NCBI RefSeq assembly: GCF_003807585.1 | Contig: NZ_RMBX01000001.1 | Location: 682,001-746,000, forward strand | DNA from: Chitinophaga barathri | GTDB lineage: Bacteria > Bacteroidota > Bacteroidia > Chitinophagales > Chitinophagaceae | Length of the DNA stretch: 64,000 nucleotides | Direction: 5' to 3' | Part shown: one piece after another, positions 14,791 to 23,662 of the stretch | Numbering within the stretch: the stretch's first letter is position 1 | Layout of the letters: each line of letters opens with the position of its first letter | Notes under the pieces: generated by a model | Told to the model about the DNA's origin: nothing | What the model saw: only the letters and a program-made list of their open reading frames with translations | The model's database searches: none | Program-made: the position numbers and the translations under genes

Positions 14791-15825
14791 ATGGCTGATC
14801 TATCGCAATTTGACCCCAACTCGCCCGGATTGCTGTCCAATAACATATTCGGACTGCCTTTCAGCGAAGAGGACGCGCGGCTGGTATTGCTGCCCGTGCC
14901 CTGGGAAGTGACGGTATCCTACAACAACGGTACCGCCCGTGGCCCGGAACAGATATTTAAAGCCTCGTTGCAGGTGGATATTTATGATGCGGACGTAAAA
15001 GACGGCTGGAAGCAGGGCTTTTTTATGCGCGAAAGCAACCGCCAGCTACTGCTGAAAAGCGATTACCTCCGCAAAGAGGCCGAACTTTACCTGAAATTCC
15101 TCTCCGAAGGCGGGGATATCTCGGAAAATGAGTTCCTCCGCCGCTCTGTGGACGATGTGAACCGCGGTACGGAGAAAATGAACGACTGGGTGTACAACCA
15201 GACCAAAGAACTGCTCGAAAAAGGCAAACTGGTGGGCCTCGTGGGCGGCGACCACAGCACCCCGCTGGGTTTTTTCCGCTCCATGGGCGAATTCAAAGGC
15301 GATTACGGCATCCTGCAGATAGACGCGCATATGGACCTCCGCAATAGTTACGAAGGTTTTAAATATTCCCACGCCTCCATTATGTACAACGCGCTGACGG
15401 AGGTGCCCCAGATCAAAAAGCTGGTACAGGTGGGCGTCCGCGATTACTGCGACGAGGAAATGAATTATATCAGGAACAGCGAAGGCCGCGTGGTAACCTT
15501 CTTTGACCAGGAGATCAAAGAGCGGCAATACGAAGGCGAAGCCTGGAAAAGTATCTGCGACAGCATCATAGACCATCTGCCGCAGCAGGTATACATCAGT
15601 TTTGATATAGACGGCCTGGACCCGAAACTCTGCCCGCATACCGGCACCCCGGTGGCTGGCGGGCTGGAAGGGCCGCAGGTGTTTTATCTTTTCAAAAGAC
15701 TGCTGGACAGCGGCCGCAAACTGATCGGGTTTGACCTGAACGAAGTGAGCGCCGGTCATGATGAGTGGGATGCCAACGTGGGCGCCCGCATGTTATTCAA
15801 ATTGTGTAACCTGATGGTGAAATAA
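14791..15825 (+). CDS. Arginase/agmatinase/formimidoylglutamase family protein
   Basis: 344 aa ureohydrolase, binuclear manganese enzyme cleaving a guanidino or formimino group. All six metal ligands are visible: H155 in GGDHS, D178-x-H180-x-D182 in DAHMD, and D272/D274 in SFDIDGLDP. The N-terminal block LLPVPWEVTVSYNNGTARGP is the usual substrate-loop region. Which substrate (agmatine, arginine, formimidoylglutamate or another guanidino compound) cannot be told. It is the first gene of a tight three-gene operon: next start after 2 nt, then a 4-nt overlap into a radical-SAM gene. Confidence 0.92.
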   Translation: MADLSQFDPNSPGLLSNNIFGLPFSEEDARLVLLPVPWEVTVSYNNGTARGPEQIFKASLQVDIYDADVKDGWKQGFFMRESNRQLLLKSDYLRKEAELYLKFLSEGGDISENEFLRRSVDDVNRGTEKMNDWVYNQTKELLEKGKLVGLVGGDHSTPLGFFRSMGEFKGDYGILQIDAHMDLRNSYEGFKYSHASIMYNALTEVPQIKKLVQVGVRDYCDEEMNYIRNSEGRVVTFFDQEIKERQYEGEAWKSICDSIIDHLPQQVYISFDIDGLDPKLCPHTGTPVAGGLEGPQVFYLFKRLLDSGRKLIGFDLNEVSAGHDEWDANVGARMLFKLCNLMVK

Positions 15826-15827
15826 AC

Positions 15828-16418
15828 ATGTACAGATTCCGCATACTACATCCCAACGCCATGACACGCCTGCGATTGCAGCCGGTGATGCACGGCATGA
15901 TCGGGATCCTTTTCCTGTTCAATGTAATTGGCGTGTACAAAATGGCGGACCCGAACTGGATCATCGCCGCGCTGTTTATCGTGATGGGCTTTGCCAGCCT
16001 GCTGTTCCCGTTTATGCTGCGCCGCGTGCGCAAGATCACGGAAACGAATTCCGTACTGCGGATGCTGCAGGCCTTTACCATGCTCAGCGGGTGCCTGTTC
16101 TTTTTATCGCACATGCAGCCGGTCATCGGGTTTACCCTTTTCCTGGCGGGCCTGGGCGTGGGTTACATCGGGTATGCGGAATATAAGATATTGCAACCGG
16201 CGTATGTAACGATAGACACCACCGGCATTTCACTCCCCACCGTGTTCGGCCACCGCCACCACGGATGGAACGAAATGAAAAACGTAATTTTGCGGAACGA
16301 CCTGCTTACGCTCGACTATAAGAACAATAAAATATTACAGCTGGAAGTGCTGGATGAATTCGGCCCCGTGGAAGCAGCCGAAATGAATACTTTCTTTCAA
16401 TCAAGGATCAGCTCATGA
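15828..16418 (+). CDS. Hypothetical four-helix membrane protein with PH-like cytoplasmic tail
   Basis: 196 aa. Four predicted membrane helices (about 22-36, 43-63, 80-95, 100-116: e.g. MIGILFLFNVIGVY, WIIAALFIVMGFASLLFPF, FTMLSGCLFFLSH, FTLFLAGLGVGYIGYAEY), then a roughly 75-residue beta-rich tail (YVTIDTTGISLPTVFG, GWNEMKNVILRNDLLTLDY) resembling bacterial PH domains. It starts 2 nt after the arginase-family stop and overlaps the radical-SAM start by 4 nt (ATGA). No function is recognised; translational coupling implies a link to both neighbours. Confidence 0.75.
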   Translation: MYRFRILHPNAMTRLRLQPVMHGMIGILFLFNVIGVYKMADPNWIIAALFIVMGFASLLFPFMLRRVRKITETNSVLRMLQAFTMLSGCLFFLSHMQPVIGFTLFLAGLGVGYIGYAEYKILQPAYVTIDTTGISLPTVFGHRHHGWNEMKNVILRNDLLTLDYKNNKILQLEVLDEFGPVEAAEMNTFFQSRISS

Positions 16419-17710
16419 ACGTATCGCCTTATATAATGTATTCAGATGGTAAAGGGAATATTTTTGAAGATACTTCTCTTTACGTGGTAGGCCGCAGCGG
16501 CTGGGATGCCATTCCCATCCCTGAGGACGAGTGGATAGAGCTGCCTGACGGCGGCAATCTCTACGAACTGCCGGGCCGCCGTGGCATTGGCATAGACGTA
16601 ACAACCGGCGAAATGCGCCTTTGCGAAAAAGGATGGGCCGTAGCGGCTTTTATTCCTCCCGCCCATACCGGTTTTTACCTCGCCGCATACGAAACCGCGC
16701 CCGACGCGCCCACCCTGCCCCTGTTCTGCTACACGGCAGCCGGCTGGCATGATGATAAGTTTTATGTACCGGCCATCCGCATCGAGCAGGACATCCGCCA
16801 GGAATGCGCCGGCTTCAACGATTCCAAAGTACAAAGCGGCGTTTCCGGTATGCTGGAAGCCTACCCGCACAACCGCCTGGTACAGCACCTGGCGAACAAT
16901 TGCGCCCTGACGTATCATTGCCCGGCAGCGCGCAACTACTTCATGGGCCGCTGGGAATGCCCCATCCCTTCTTCCCCTGCCTGTAATGCGAACTGCATCG
17001 GCTGCATCTCCTTCCAGCCGGAAGAAGAGACCATCGTGAGCACGCAGGACCGTCTCACGTTCAAACCCACCGCGGCCGAGATCGTGGAGTTTACCGTGCC
17101 ACACCTGGAAACGGCGCCCTACCCCATCGTGAGCTTCGGCCAGGGTTGCGAAGGCGAGCCGCTGCTGATGTGGGAAACCATCCGCGAATCCATCCTCGAA
17201 ATACGCAAACATACCCCGAAAGGGAGCATCAATATCAATACGAACGGTAGCAAGCCCAATGCGGTGCGCGAGCTTTGCAAAGCAGGGCTGAACAGTATCC
17301 GCGTGAGCCTGAACTCCGTGCGGGAACATATTTACACACCGTATTACCGCCCGAACAACTACACGTTCGCGGACATCATCGAAAGCATCAAAGTAATGCG
17401 GGAACATGGCGGCTGGGCTTCCATCAATTATTTTGTGTTCCCCGGCATGACAGACAGCGTGGAGGAATACGAAGCCCTGCGCACGATCATCCAGGAAACG
17501 GGGTTAAACATGATCCAGTGGCGGAATTTCAACATCGATCCGGATTGGTACCTGGGCAAGGTAGGCGTTACCGAAACCGGCGATTGTTTAGGCATGAAAC
17601 AGATGATGGAACTGCTGCGCGATGAATTCCCCGATCTGAAATTCGGGTACTTCAATCCGCCGATGGAAAGGATCAAAGGGAATTACGAAGCGGATTTTGC
17701 ACACGCGTAG
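16415..17710 (+). CDS. Radical SAM protein of unknown function
   Basis: 431 aa. A distinct N-terminal domain (about 1-180, beta-rich, several cysteines) precedes the radical-SAM core. The cluster motif is C190-NAN-C194-IG-C197 (CxxxCxxC), followed by FGQGCEGEPLL (GGE-like strand) and NINTNGSKP, with SLNSVRE and a late WRNFNIDPDWY. A single [4Fe-4S] cluster is certain; further clusters are not evident. The substrate is unknown. Start ATG overlaps the membrane-protein stop. Co-transcription with an arginase-family enzyme suggests modification of a guanidino compound or peptide, which is inference. A terminator begins 22 nt after the stop. Confidence 0.85.
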   Translation: MNVSPYIMYSDGKGNIFEDTSLYVVGRSGWDAIPIPEDEWIELPDGGNLYELPGRRGIGIDVTTGEMRLCEKGWAVAAFIPPAHTGFYLAAYETAPDAPTLPLFCYTAAGWHDDKFYVPAIRIEQDIRQECAGFNDSKVQSGVSGMLEAYPHNRLVQHLANNCALTYHCPAARNYFMGRWECPIPSSPACNANCIGCISFQPEEETIVSTQDRLTFKPTAAEIVEFTVPHLETAPYPIVSFGQGCEGEPLLMWETIRESILEIRKHTPKGSININTNGSKPNAVRELCKAGLNSIRVSLNSVREHIYTPYYRPNNYTFADIIESIKVMREHGGWASINYFVFPGMTDSVEEYEALRTIIQETGLNMIQWRNFNIDPDWYLGKVGVTETGDCLGMKQMMELLRDEFPDLKFGYFNPPMERIKGNYEADFAHA

Positions 17711-17732
17711 ATCCTGCTGAAAAGATATAAAC

Positions 17733-17775
17733 AACGCCGCGGGCGGAACTTACACTTCCACCGCGGCGTTTTGTA
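17733..17775 (+). terminator. Terminator whose 3' arm lies inside the MFS gene
   Basis: Perfect 10-bp stem aacgccgcgg (17733-17742) with ccgcggcgtt (17761-17770), T tail ttttg. It ends the radical-SAM operon on the plus strand. The right arm also encodes the last codons of the convergent MFS gene, whose stop is at 17750-17752 in the loop. Confidence 0.85.
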
Positions 17776-19012
17776 TTACGGGCGCCGGCGGTTCAGGCCT
17801 GGGCGTGGCATTCCCCCGTTTCAGCATCACCCTGAAACCAAGACTGGCCAGCACGCAGATGCCGCCCACGATATACCACCAGTTATTGAACCCGATACGC
17901 TCCACCACAAAAGCGCCGATGGTGGGCGCCGCGATCGTGGCTACGCAATAGGCGATCGTATACAATGCGGCGTACTGCCCGCGGTTATGTTCTTTGCTGC
18001 GGTGTATCCAGAAGTTGTTCATAAAGGGCATGCTCAGCATCTCCCCGGCCGTAAACATCACGATATATACAAATGCCACCCCGTATACCGGCGGCAGGAA
18101 ATTAAACATCACATAAGCCATCCCCAGCAGAATGCAGCCCATGCTCATGTACGCCACATCCGGCCGTTTGTTCTCCAGTTTGTACACCAGTATCATTTCG
18201 ATCAAAGCGATCAATATCCCGTTCACAGACATCACGATACCGATCAGGGCTTCGGACATATGGATCTTTTCCTTGAAATACACCGGCACGATGTTGAACA
18301 GCTGGAAAAGGCAGATGGCGAACAGGGTGACGAGCAGGATAAAGAAAAGGAACACTTTGTCGTTGTACGCCGAAACGCCATCCCTTACCGGCTTTGGTGT
18401 ATCCACTCCCTTCGCAGCCTTACTGCGCACCGGTTTCAGGAATATACGCAGCAGGATGGCGGCCACGATGCAGGTGAAACCGTCCGTCCAGAACAGGAGA
18501 TGATAACTGAAGGTGGCCAGGAGCCCGCCGATGGCGGGGCCGACGGAAAAACCCAGGTTGGAAGCCAGCCTGAGCAGGGAATAGGACCGCATGCGGGAGG
18601 TGGTGTCGCTGTAGTGCGCTATGGCGGCGCTGTTTGCCGGCCGGAAAGATTCCGCGAACACGCCCACGATAAACATCGTGGTGATCACCTGCGGGAAGGT
18701 GGACATTTGTCCTAACACCATGAACAGCAGGCCATTCATGATCAGGCTCCAGAACTGTACCGGTGCAAAACCGATGGTATCCGCCAACTTTCCACCCAAC
18801 CAGGCGCCCGCGATGGCGCCCAGACCATAGATAGTGACAATCACCCCGGCCTGTTCCAATGAAAACCCCAGTTTTGACGTTAAATAAATGGTCAGGAAAG
18901 GAATCACCATAGCGCCGCTGCGGTTGATCAGCAACACGGTGGCCAGCAGCCAGACGCGGCGGGGAATGCCGCCGTATGCGTTTTTGTACAGTGAAAGCGT
19001 TTTGTGGAACAT
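17750..19012 (-). CDS. Major facilitator superfamily transporter
   Basis: 420 aa from ATG 19012 (the frame is open to a TTG at 19042, ten codons earlier). Twelve predicted membrane helices in two halves; loop 2-3 contains the MFS motif A variant GAWLGGKLADTIGF. The N-terminal start MFHKTLSLYKNAYGGIPRRVW is followed at once by helix 1. The drug:H+ antiporter or sugar-efflux type is likely, but the substrate is unknown. It faces the radical-SAM operon and shares the terminator hairpin with it. Confidence 0.9.
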   Translation of the reverse strand: MFHKTLSLYKNAYGGIPRRVWLLATVLLINRSGAMVIPFLTIYLTSKLGFSLEQAGVIVTIYGLGAIAGAWLGGKLADTIGFAPVQFWSLIMNGLLFMVLGQMSTFPQVITTMFIVGVFAESFRPANSAAIAHYSDTTSRMRSYSLLRLASNLGFSVGPAIGGLLATFSYHLLFWTDGFTCIVAAILLRIFLKPVRSKAAKGVDTPKPVRDGVSAYNDKVFLFFILLVTLFAICLFQLFNIVPVYFKEKIHMSEALIGIVMSVNGILIALIEMILVYKLENKRPDVAYMSMGCILLGMAYVMFNFLPPVYGVAFVYIVMFTAGEMLSMPFMNNFWIHRSKEHNRGQYAALYTIAYCVATIAAPTIGAFVVERIGFNNWWYIVGGICVLASLGFRVMLKRGNATPRPEPPAPVIQNAAVEV

Positions 19013-19247
19013 GTGGCTGCAAACTACATTTGACCCGTACAATTTCCAAGGGCGAAATGATGAACCGCATTAGCACAGGATGAATCCGGCGCATGGCAAT
19101 GAGGCTGCGCGAACAGCCCGGCGGCGATGGTATAATTATCATGCAAGGTTACCGCAAGGCTGCGATCCCCGGTACTCAAAATCCATGGCCGTATCCGGCA
19201 GGAAATTTGCAGCAAAGGGGCGGATTACCGCCGTAACAAAAAAATAT

Positions 19248-19255
19248 TAACTTTG
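19248..19255 (+). promoter_or_regulatory. Candidate -7 element of the tonB-like gene
   Basis: TAACTTTG, an exact TAnnTTTG match only 7 nt before the ATG at 19263, which would make the message nearly leaderless. No good -33 element; weak call. Confidence 0.3.
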
Positions 19256-19262
19256 GAACACC

Positions 19263-20150
19263 ATGGCTGATCAAAAACAAGAAAAAAACGTAAAAGCAGC
19301 CGGCGTCACTATCGCCGTGCATGCGTTACTGTTAGTGGGGCTGTTCCTCATCAGTTTCTCCGCACCTCCGCCCCTGCCGGACCAGGACCTGGGCATGGAA
19401 GTGAACCTCGGTACATCAGACGATGGCATGGGCGACGAGCAGCCGCTCAACCCCAATCCCCCGGCCGCGGCACAACCTGCGCCTTCTATCCCGCCTCCCG
19501 CGCCCGCACAGGCTGAAGAGCAGGGGAACACACAGGAGCTGGCCACGCAGAACGAAGAAGAAGCGCCCGAAGTGAAACAGCCGCCCAAACCCGCACCCAA
19601 ACCAAAAGAGATTGCCAAAACGATAGAGACCAAAACAGAAAAAGTAACACGCAAGCCCAAGGCCGTGCAGCCTCCCGCCCCCACTCCGCCCGCTCCCCCG
19701 AAACCGAAAGCGGTATTCACCGGCGGCACTTCCACCAGTGCGAACAGCGGAAATGGAGCGAACGGCAGCAATAACTCCACCGGCGAAGGCAATACCGGCA
19801 GGCCCGGCGACCGCGGCGTAATAGGCGGCGATCCCAATGCCACGGGTTATACCGGTACGCCCGGTGCGGGAAGAGGCGCGTCGGACTTCAGGCTCAGCGG
19901 CCGCAACCTCGTAAACCGCCCTTCAGTAGAATGGGATGGCAACGAAACCGGCTACGTTTCCGTAAGCATTAAGGTGGACCGCAACGGCAATGTGACCAGC
20001 GCTACGCATTCCCTGCGCGGCTCTACTATCAACAATCCTGCGGCGGTGCGCATCGCGCGCGACGCGGCCATGCGGATAAAATACAATGCCAGCACGGATG
20101 CGCCGGAAGAACAATTCGGCACTATCCGTTTTTATTTCAAAGCGCAATAA
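19263..20150 (+). CDS. TonB-like energy transducer
   Basis: 295 aa. N-terminal cytoplasmic stretch and one membrane helix (VTIAVHALLLVGLFLISFSA), a long periplasmic spacer rich in Pro, Ala, Glu and Lys (about 40-155, e.g. QPPKPAPKPKE), a Gly/Asn/Thr-rich linker, and a C-terminal TonB-type domain (about 215-295: YVSVSIKVDRNGNV, IARDAAMRIKYN, FGTIRFYFK). It would pass proton-motive energy from an ExbB/ExbD motor to outer-membrane transporters such as the SusC protein in this window. exbB/exbD are not seen here. Confidence 0.85.
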   Translation: MADQKQEKNVKAAGVTIAVHALLLVGLFLISFSAPPPLPDQDLGMEVNLGTSDDGMGDEQPLNPNPPAAAQPAPSIPPPAPAQAEEQGNTQELATQNEEEAPEVKQPPKPAPKPKEIAKTIETKTEKVTRKPKAVQPPAPTPPAPPKPKAVFTGGTSTSANSGNGANGSNNSTGEGNTGRPGDRGVIGGDPNATGYTGTPGAGRGASDFRLSGRNLVNRPSVEWDGNETGYVSVSIKVDRNGNVTSATHSLRGSTINNPAAVRIARDAAMRIKYNASTDAPEEQFGTIRFYFKAQ

Positions 20151-20223
20151 GATAAACACGGCAGAATAATCCGGTTATTTTCCCGTTATATGAACTAATG
20201 CGAACCAATCCGCGGACTATTCT

Positions 20224-21702
20224 ATGCTGCATACAAGACTTCTAATAGCCATGCTGATGCTGTGCGCTGCTGTTTCAACGCAGGCCCAGGTCTTCCCGGG
20301 ATATCACACCAGCCAGTATGCAGGCATACACGCTGTGCCCTTCAACCCCGCACTCGCCGCAGGCACCCGTTACCGCTGGGATGTGAACATTGTGGGCCTG
20401 GATGCGAAAGCAGGCAATACTTATATCCGCGCAAACAAATCATCCCTGCTCTCCGGTGACAAACTCGTAAGAAACGTAGATTATTTTCCTGACAGCACCG
20501 CTACCCGTAAACAATACGGCTGGGGCAGCGCGGATCTCATGCTGCCGTCCGTACTTTATTCCATAGACGAAAGACAATCTGTTGCATTCACCTGGCGCGT
20601 GCGCGGCTCCTCATACGGCGGAGGCGTCGAAACTTCCACTGCCAATTTCTTTACGCTCAACTACCCTAACCCCCGTTTCTTCGACCGCACGTTTGCGGAC
20701 AACTACGGCAGCGGGATGGGTCATGCCTGGAACGAATTCGGGTTCAGCTACGCCCGCGTGATCAAGGACCAGGGCGATCACCGCTGGAAGGCCGGCATTA
20801 CCGTCAAATACCTCGGCGGACAAGCAGCCGCATACGGCGTGGGCCGGGACGCCGCTTTTGTGTTTGAAGACCGGAACAGAGTGGACATCAACAGCGGTAA
20901 ATTCTTTTACGGATACAACGAAGGATTGGATGAATGGGACAAGAACAATCAATTGTCCAACTTCAGCCCTTTCCAGAACCCGGGCATCGGCGCGGACATT
21001 GGCGTGGTATACGAATGGCGGCCGGACAACGACGGGTTTAATACCATGCAGGAAGGTGGGGACTGGAACCCCGACGCCGATACCTGGAAGGCACGCATAG
21101 CGGTGTCCATTGTGGACATTGGCGGCATCAGCTACAAGAAGTCCGCAACCAGTGCGGACCTAGACATGCGCGCGCAGGACTTCCCGGCCAGCCTGCTCAA
21201 TAAAAGAAAAGAAGAAAGCATGCGGGCATGGACCAGCCGCCTCTCCAGTATGTTCACCCCGCTGGAAACAGACGAGAAATTTTACATGAACCTGCCCACC
21301 AGCCTGAACCTGATGGGCGATTACAATATCGACGGGCGCTTTTTTGTGAGCGCCAGCGCCACTATTGCACTGAACGGCGGCAAAAAGGACGACAACAAAA
21401 CCACCGCCCTCACACAATTCCAGATCACTCCCCGGTGGGAAAGCACGCACCTGGGCGCCTACCTCCCCATCCAGGTGAACCGCTTCGGGCAGGCGGATGC
21501 GGGTGTGGCACTGCGTGCAGGGCCGCTGGTACTGGGCTCCGCCAGCCTGTTCACAAACCTCTTCCGCGAAAATATCAATCATGCGGATGTATTCGTAGCT
21601 TTGCGGATAATTCCGATCCGTTTCAACAAATGGAGCTGGGATAAAGGCAACGGCGGTATCTTCCGGAAGAAGCGTAACCAGCTGGGTTGCCCCGACATCT
21701 AG
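20224..21702 (+). CDS. DUF5723 family outer-membrane-like protein
   Basis: 492 aa with a signal peptide (LLIAMLMLCAAVSTQAQ). The mature part is a repetition of aromatic-ended beta strands (YRWDVNIVGLDA, SVAFTWRVRGSS, WKAGITVKYLGG, FFVSASATIAL, ADAGVALRAGPLVLG), as in a beta-barrel, matching the Bacteroidota DUF5723 group. It opens with YAGIHAVPFNPALAA, the conserved start of the family, related to PorP/SprF-like proteins. Role unknown, probably outer membrane. folC starts 11 nt after its stop. Confidence 0.8.
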   Translation: MLHTRLLIAMLMLCAAVSTQAQVFPGYHTSQYAGIHAVPFNPALAAGTRYRWDVNIVGLDAKAGNTYIRANKSSLLSGDKLVRNVDYFPDSTATRKQYGWGSADLMLPSVLYSIDERQSVAFTWRVRGSSYGGGVETSTANFFTLNYPNPRFFDRTFADNYGSGMGHAWNEFGFSYARVIKDQGDHRWKAGITVKYLGGQAAAYGVGRDAAFVFEDRNRVDINSGKFFYGYNEGLDEWDKNNQLSNFSPFQNPGIGADIGVVYEWRPDNDGFNTMQEGGDWNPDADTWKARIAVSIVDIGGISYKKSATSADLDMRAQDFPASLLNKRKEESMRAWTSRLSSMFTPLETDEKFYMNLPTSLNLMGDYNIDGRFFVSASATIALNGGKKDDNKTTALTQFQITPRWESTHLGAYLPIQVNRFGQADAGVALRAGPLVLGSASLFTNLFRENINHADVFVALRIIPIRFNKWSWDKGNGGIFRKKRNQLGCPDI

Positions 21703-21713
21703 CCAGGCGATTT

Positions 21714-23018
21714 ATGAATTATCAGCAAACCATCGAATTTCTGTACAGCCAGCTGCCCATGTTCAGCAAAGTGGGCGCGTCCGCGTTAAAAAACGACCTG
21801 CTCAATATCCGCGAGCTGTGCGGCATACTCGGCCACCCCGAACAAAAGTTCCCTACCGTACACATAGCCGGCACAAACGGCAAAGGCTCCACCAGCCATA
21901 TGCTCAGTGCCATCCTGCAACAGGCGGGTTACAAAACAGGCCTGTATACTTCCCCTCACCTGCACGATTTCCGGGAAAGGATCAAAATAGACGGCGAAAT
22001 GATCCCGCAAGATGAAGTGGTGCGTTTTACCGAACGTATGAAAGGCAATATCGCCACCATCCAGCCATCTTTTTTTGAGCTGACGGTGGCCATGGCCTTT
22101 GAATATTTTGCGCAGCAGAAAGTAGACATCGCGATCATAGAAACCGGCCTTGGCGGCCGTTTGGACAGTACAAACATCATCACCCCCCTTCTTTCCCTGA
22201 TCACCAATATCAGTTACGATCACATGAATATACTGGGCGACACCCTGCAGCAGATCGCGTTTGAAAAAGCGGGTATCATTAAGCCGGATACGCCTGTGGT
22301 GATCAGTGAAACGCAACCTGAATCCATCCGTGTGTTCAGGGATACGGCGGACCTCCGCAATGCCCCCATCCGGTTTGCGGACCAGGAGTACCGCATCATC
22401 CACCGCCAACCGGGGCCTGATACGCTGCATCTTACCGTTGAATATATTCCTACCGCGGATGTGGAGCTGTATGTGCTGGACCTTCCCGGGCATTACCAGG
22501 AAAAAAACCTCGTGGGCGTGCTGGCGGCAATGGAGATATTGCAGCTGAAAGGTTTCCCTGTACCGCAGGCGGTCATCAGCGCGGCATTGTCCAATGTAAA
22601 ACGCCTGACCGGTCTGGGTGGCCGCTGGGAGGTGATATCACAAGCGCCTTATACCGTACTGGATGTGGGGCACAACGAAGCAGGCATTCACGCCATCATG
22701 GAGCAACTCGCGCTGGAGAGTTTCCGCCGGCTGCATATTGTAACGGGTTTTGTAAAAGATAAAGATGTAATGGCCGCATTAAAACAGCTGCCACCCGATG
22801 CCATCTATTATTTCACGAAAGCGCAGATACCCCGCGCCATGCATGAAACCGACCTGCTGAAACTAGCCGGGGAAGCGGGTTTAAAAGGGCTCTCCTATCC
22901 TGATGTGCCCGCGGCTTATGCAGCCGCGCTGGCCGCCGCGGGCAAGGAAGATATGATCCTGGTCTGTGGCAGCGTATTTATCGTAGGCGATATGCCGGTG
23001 AGCTCAGGGAGGATGTAA
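21714..23018 (+). CDS. folC: Folylpolyglutamate synthase / dihydrofolate synthase
   Basis: Adds glutamate to dihydropteroate or folates in the cytoplasm. 434 aa from ATG 21714. Mur-ligase fold: P-loop IAGTNGKGSTSHML, the folate-specific TSPHLHDFRERI, metal/substrate segment ETGLGGRLDSTN, NISYDHMNILGDT, and a C-terminal domain with TVLDVGHNEAG. Whether it has one or both activities cannot be told. It follows the DUF5723 gene closely (11 nt) and may be co-transcribed. Confidence 0.95.
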   Translation: MNYQQTIEFLYSQLPMFSKVGASALKNDLLNIRELCGILGHPEQKFPTVHIAGTNGKGSTSHMLSAILQQAGYKTGLYTSPHLHDFRERIKIDGEMIPQDEVVRFTERMKGNIATIQPSFFELTVAMAFEYFAQQKVDIAIIETGLGGRLDSTNIITPLLSLITNISYDHMNILGDTLQQIAFEKAGIIKPDTPVVISETQPESIRVFRDTADLRNAPIRFADQEYRIIHRQPGPDTLHLTVEYIPTADVELYVLDLPGHYQEKNLVGVLAAMEILQLKGFPVPQAVISAALSNVKRLTGLGGRWEVISQAPYTVLDVGHNEAGIHAIMEQLALESFRRLHIVTGFVKDKDVMAALKQLPPDAIYYFTKAQIPRAMHETDLLKLAGEAGLKGLSYPDVPAAYAAALAAAGKEDMILVCGSVFIVGDMPVSSGRM

Positions 23019-23081
23019 ACACCCCGTATCCCTGCTGGGTGCCGTCGGGAGTCGCGCAGAACGTCAGCCGGAAAAGTACAA

Positions 23082-23633
23082 TTACTTCCCGCTCAATTCC
23101 TTTAGTTTTTCCAGCCCGTAATACAGGCAGCTTATATGCAGGGCCTGCAAAAACTCACGTTTTTTCAGCATGGCTTCCAGTTCCGGAATGCTTACTTCAA
23201 GCACTTCAATTTCCTCGTTATCGTCCAGCTGCTGCTCCTGCACTTTTTTGCCGCCGGTGGCCAGGAACATATGTACCAGGTTCGTCGTGGTGGAAGGATT
23301 GGCGGATACTACGCCGAGATCATATACTTCGCTGAACGCGTACCCCGTTTCTTCCAGCAATTCGCGGCGCACGGCCACTTCCGGGCTCACGTCTTCCGGG
23401 TCCATCACGCCGCCGGGTATTTCCACCAGCACACGGCCGATGGCATGGCGGTACTGGCGTATGAGCAGCACCTTGCCGTCTTCCGTGAGTGCCATCGCAT
23501 TTACCCAGTCAGGATATTCAAGCACATAATAAGCGTCCACCTGTTTGCCATGCGGGGTTTCGCAGACGTCTTTGCGAACGGTGAGCCAGGGCTCCCTGAA
23601 CAGGTATTCCGATCCTAAAAGTTTCCAGTCCAA
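23082..23633 (-). CDS. Nudix hydrolase, ADP-ribose pyrophosphatase-like
   Basis: 183 aa. It probably hydrolyses ADP-ribose or a related nucleoside diphosphate sugar. The Nudix box spans residues 74-99 and ends REL-LEETGY; the region before it (VLLIRQYRHAIGR, EIPGG) is the ADPRase-type approach. The box shows a small irregularity in the spacing before REL, seen in many ADPRase-group members. The following gene on the same strand is the DinB/YfiT protein upstream, 29 nt away. Confidence 0.9.
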   Translation of the reverse strand: MDWKLLGSEYLFREPWLTVRKDVCETPHGKQVDAYYVLEYPDWVNAMALTEDGKVLLIRQYRHAIGRVLVEIPGGVMDPEDVSPEVAVRRELLEETGYAFSEVYDLGVVSANPSTTTNLVHMFLATGGKKVQEQQLDDNEEIEVLEVSIPELEAMLKKREFLQALHISCLYYGLEKLKELSGK

Positions 23634-23662
23634 TGCAGCGGGTATTTAATGGTTAAAATTTT

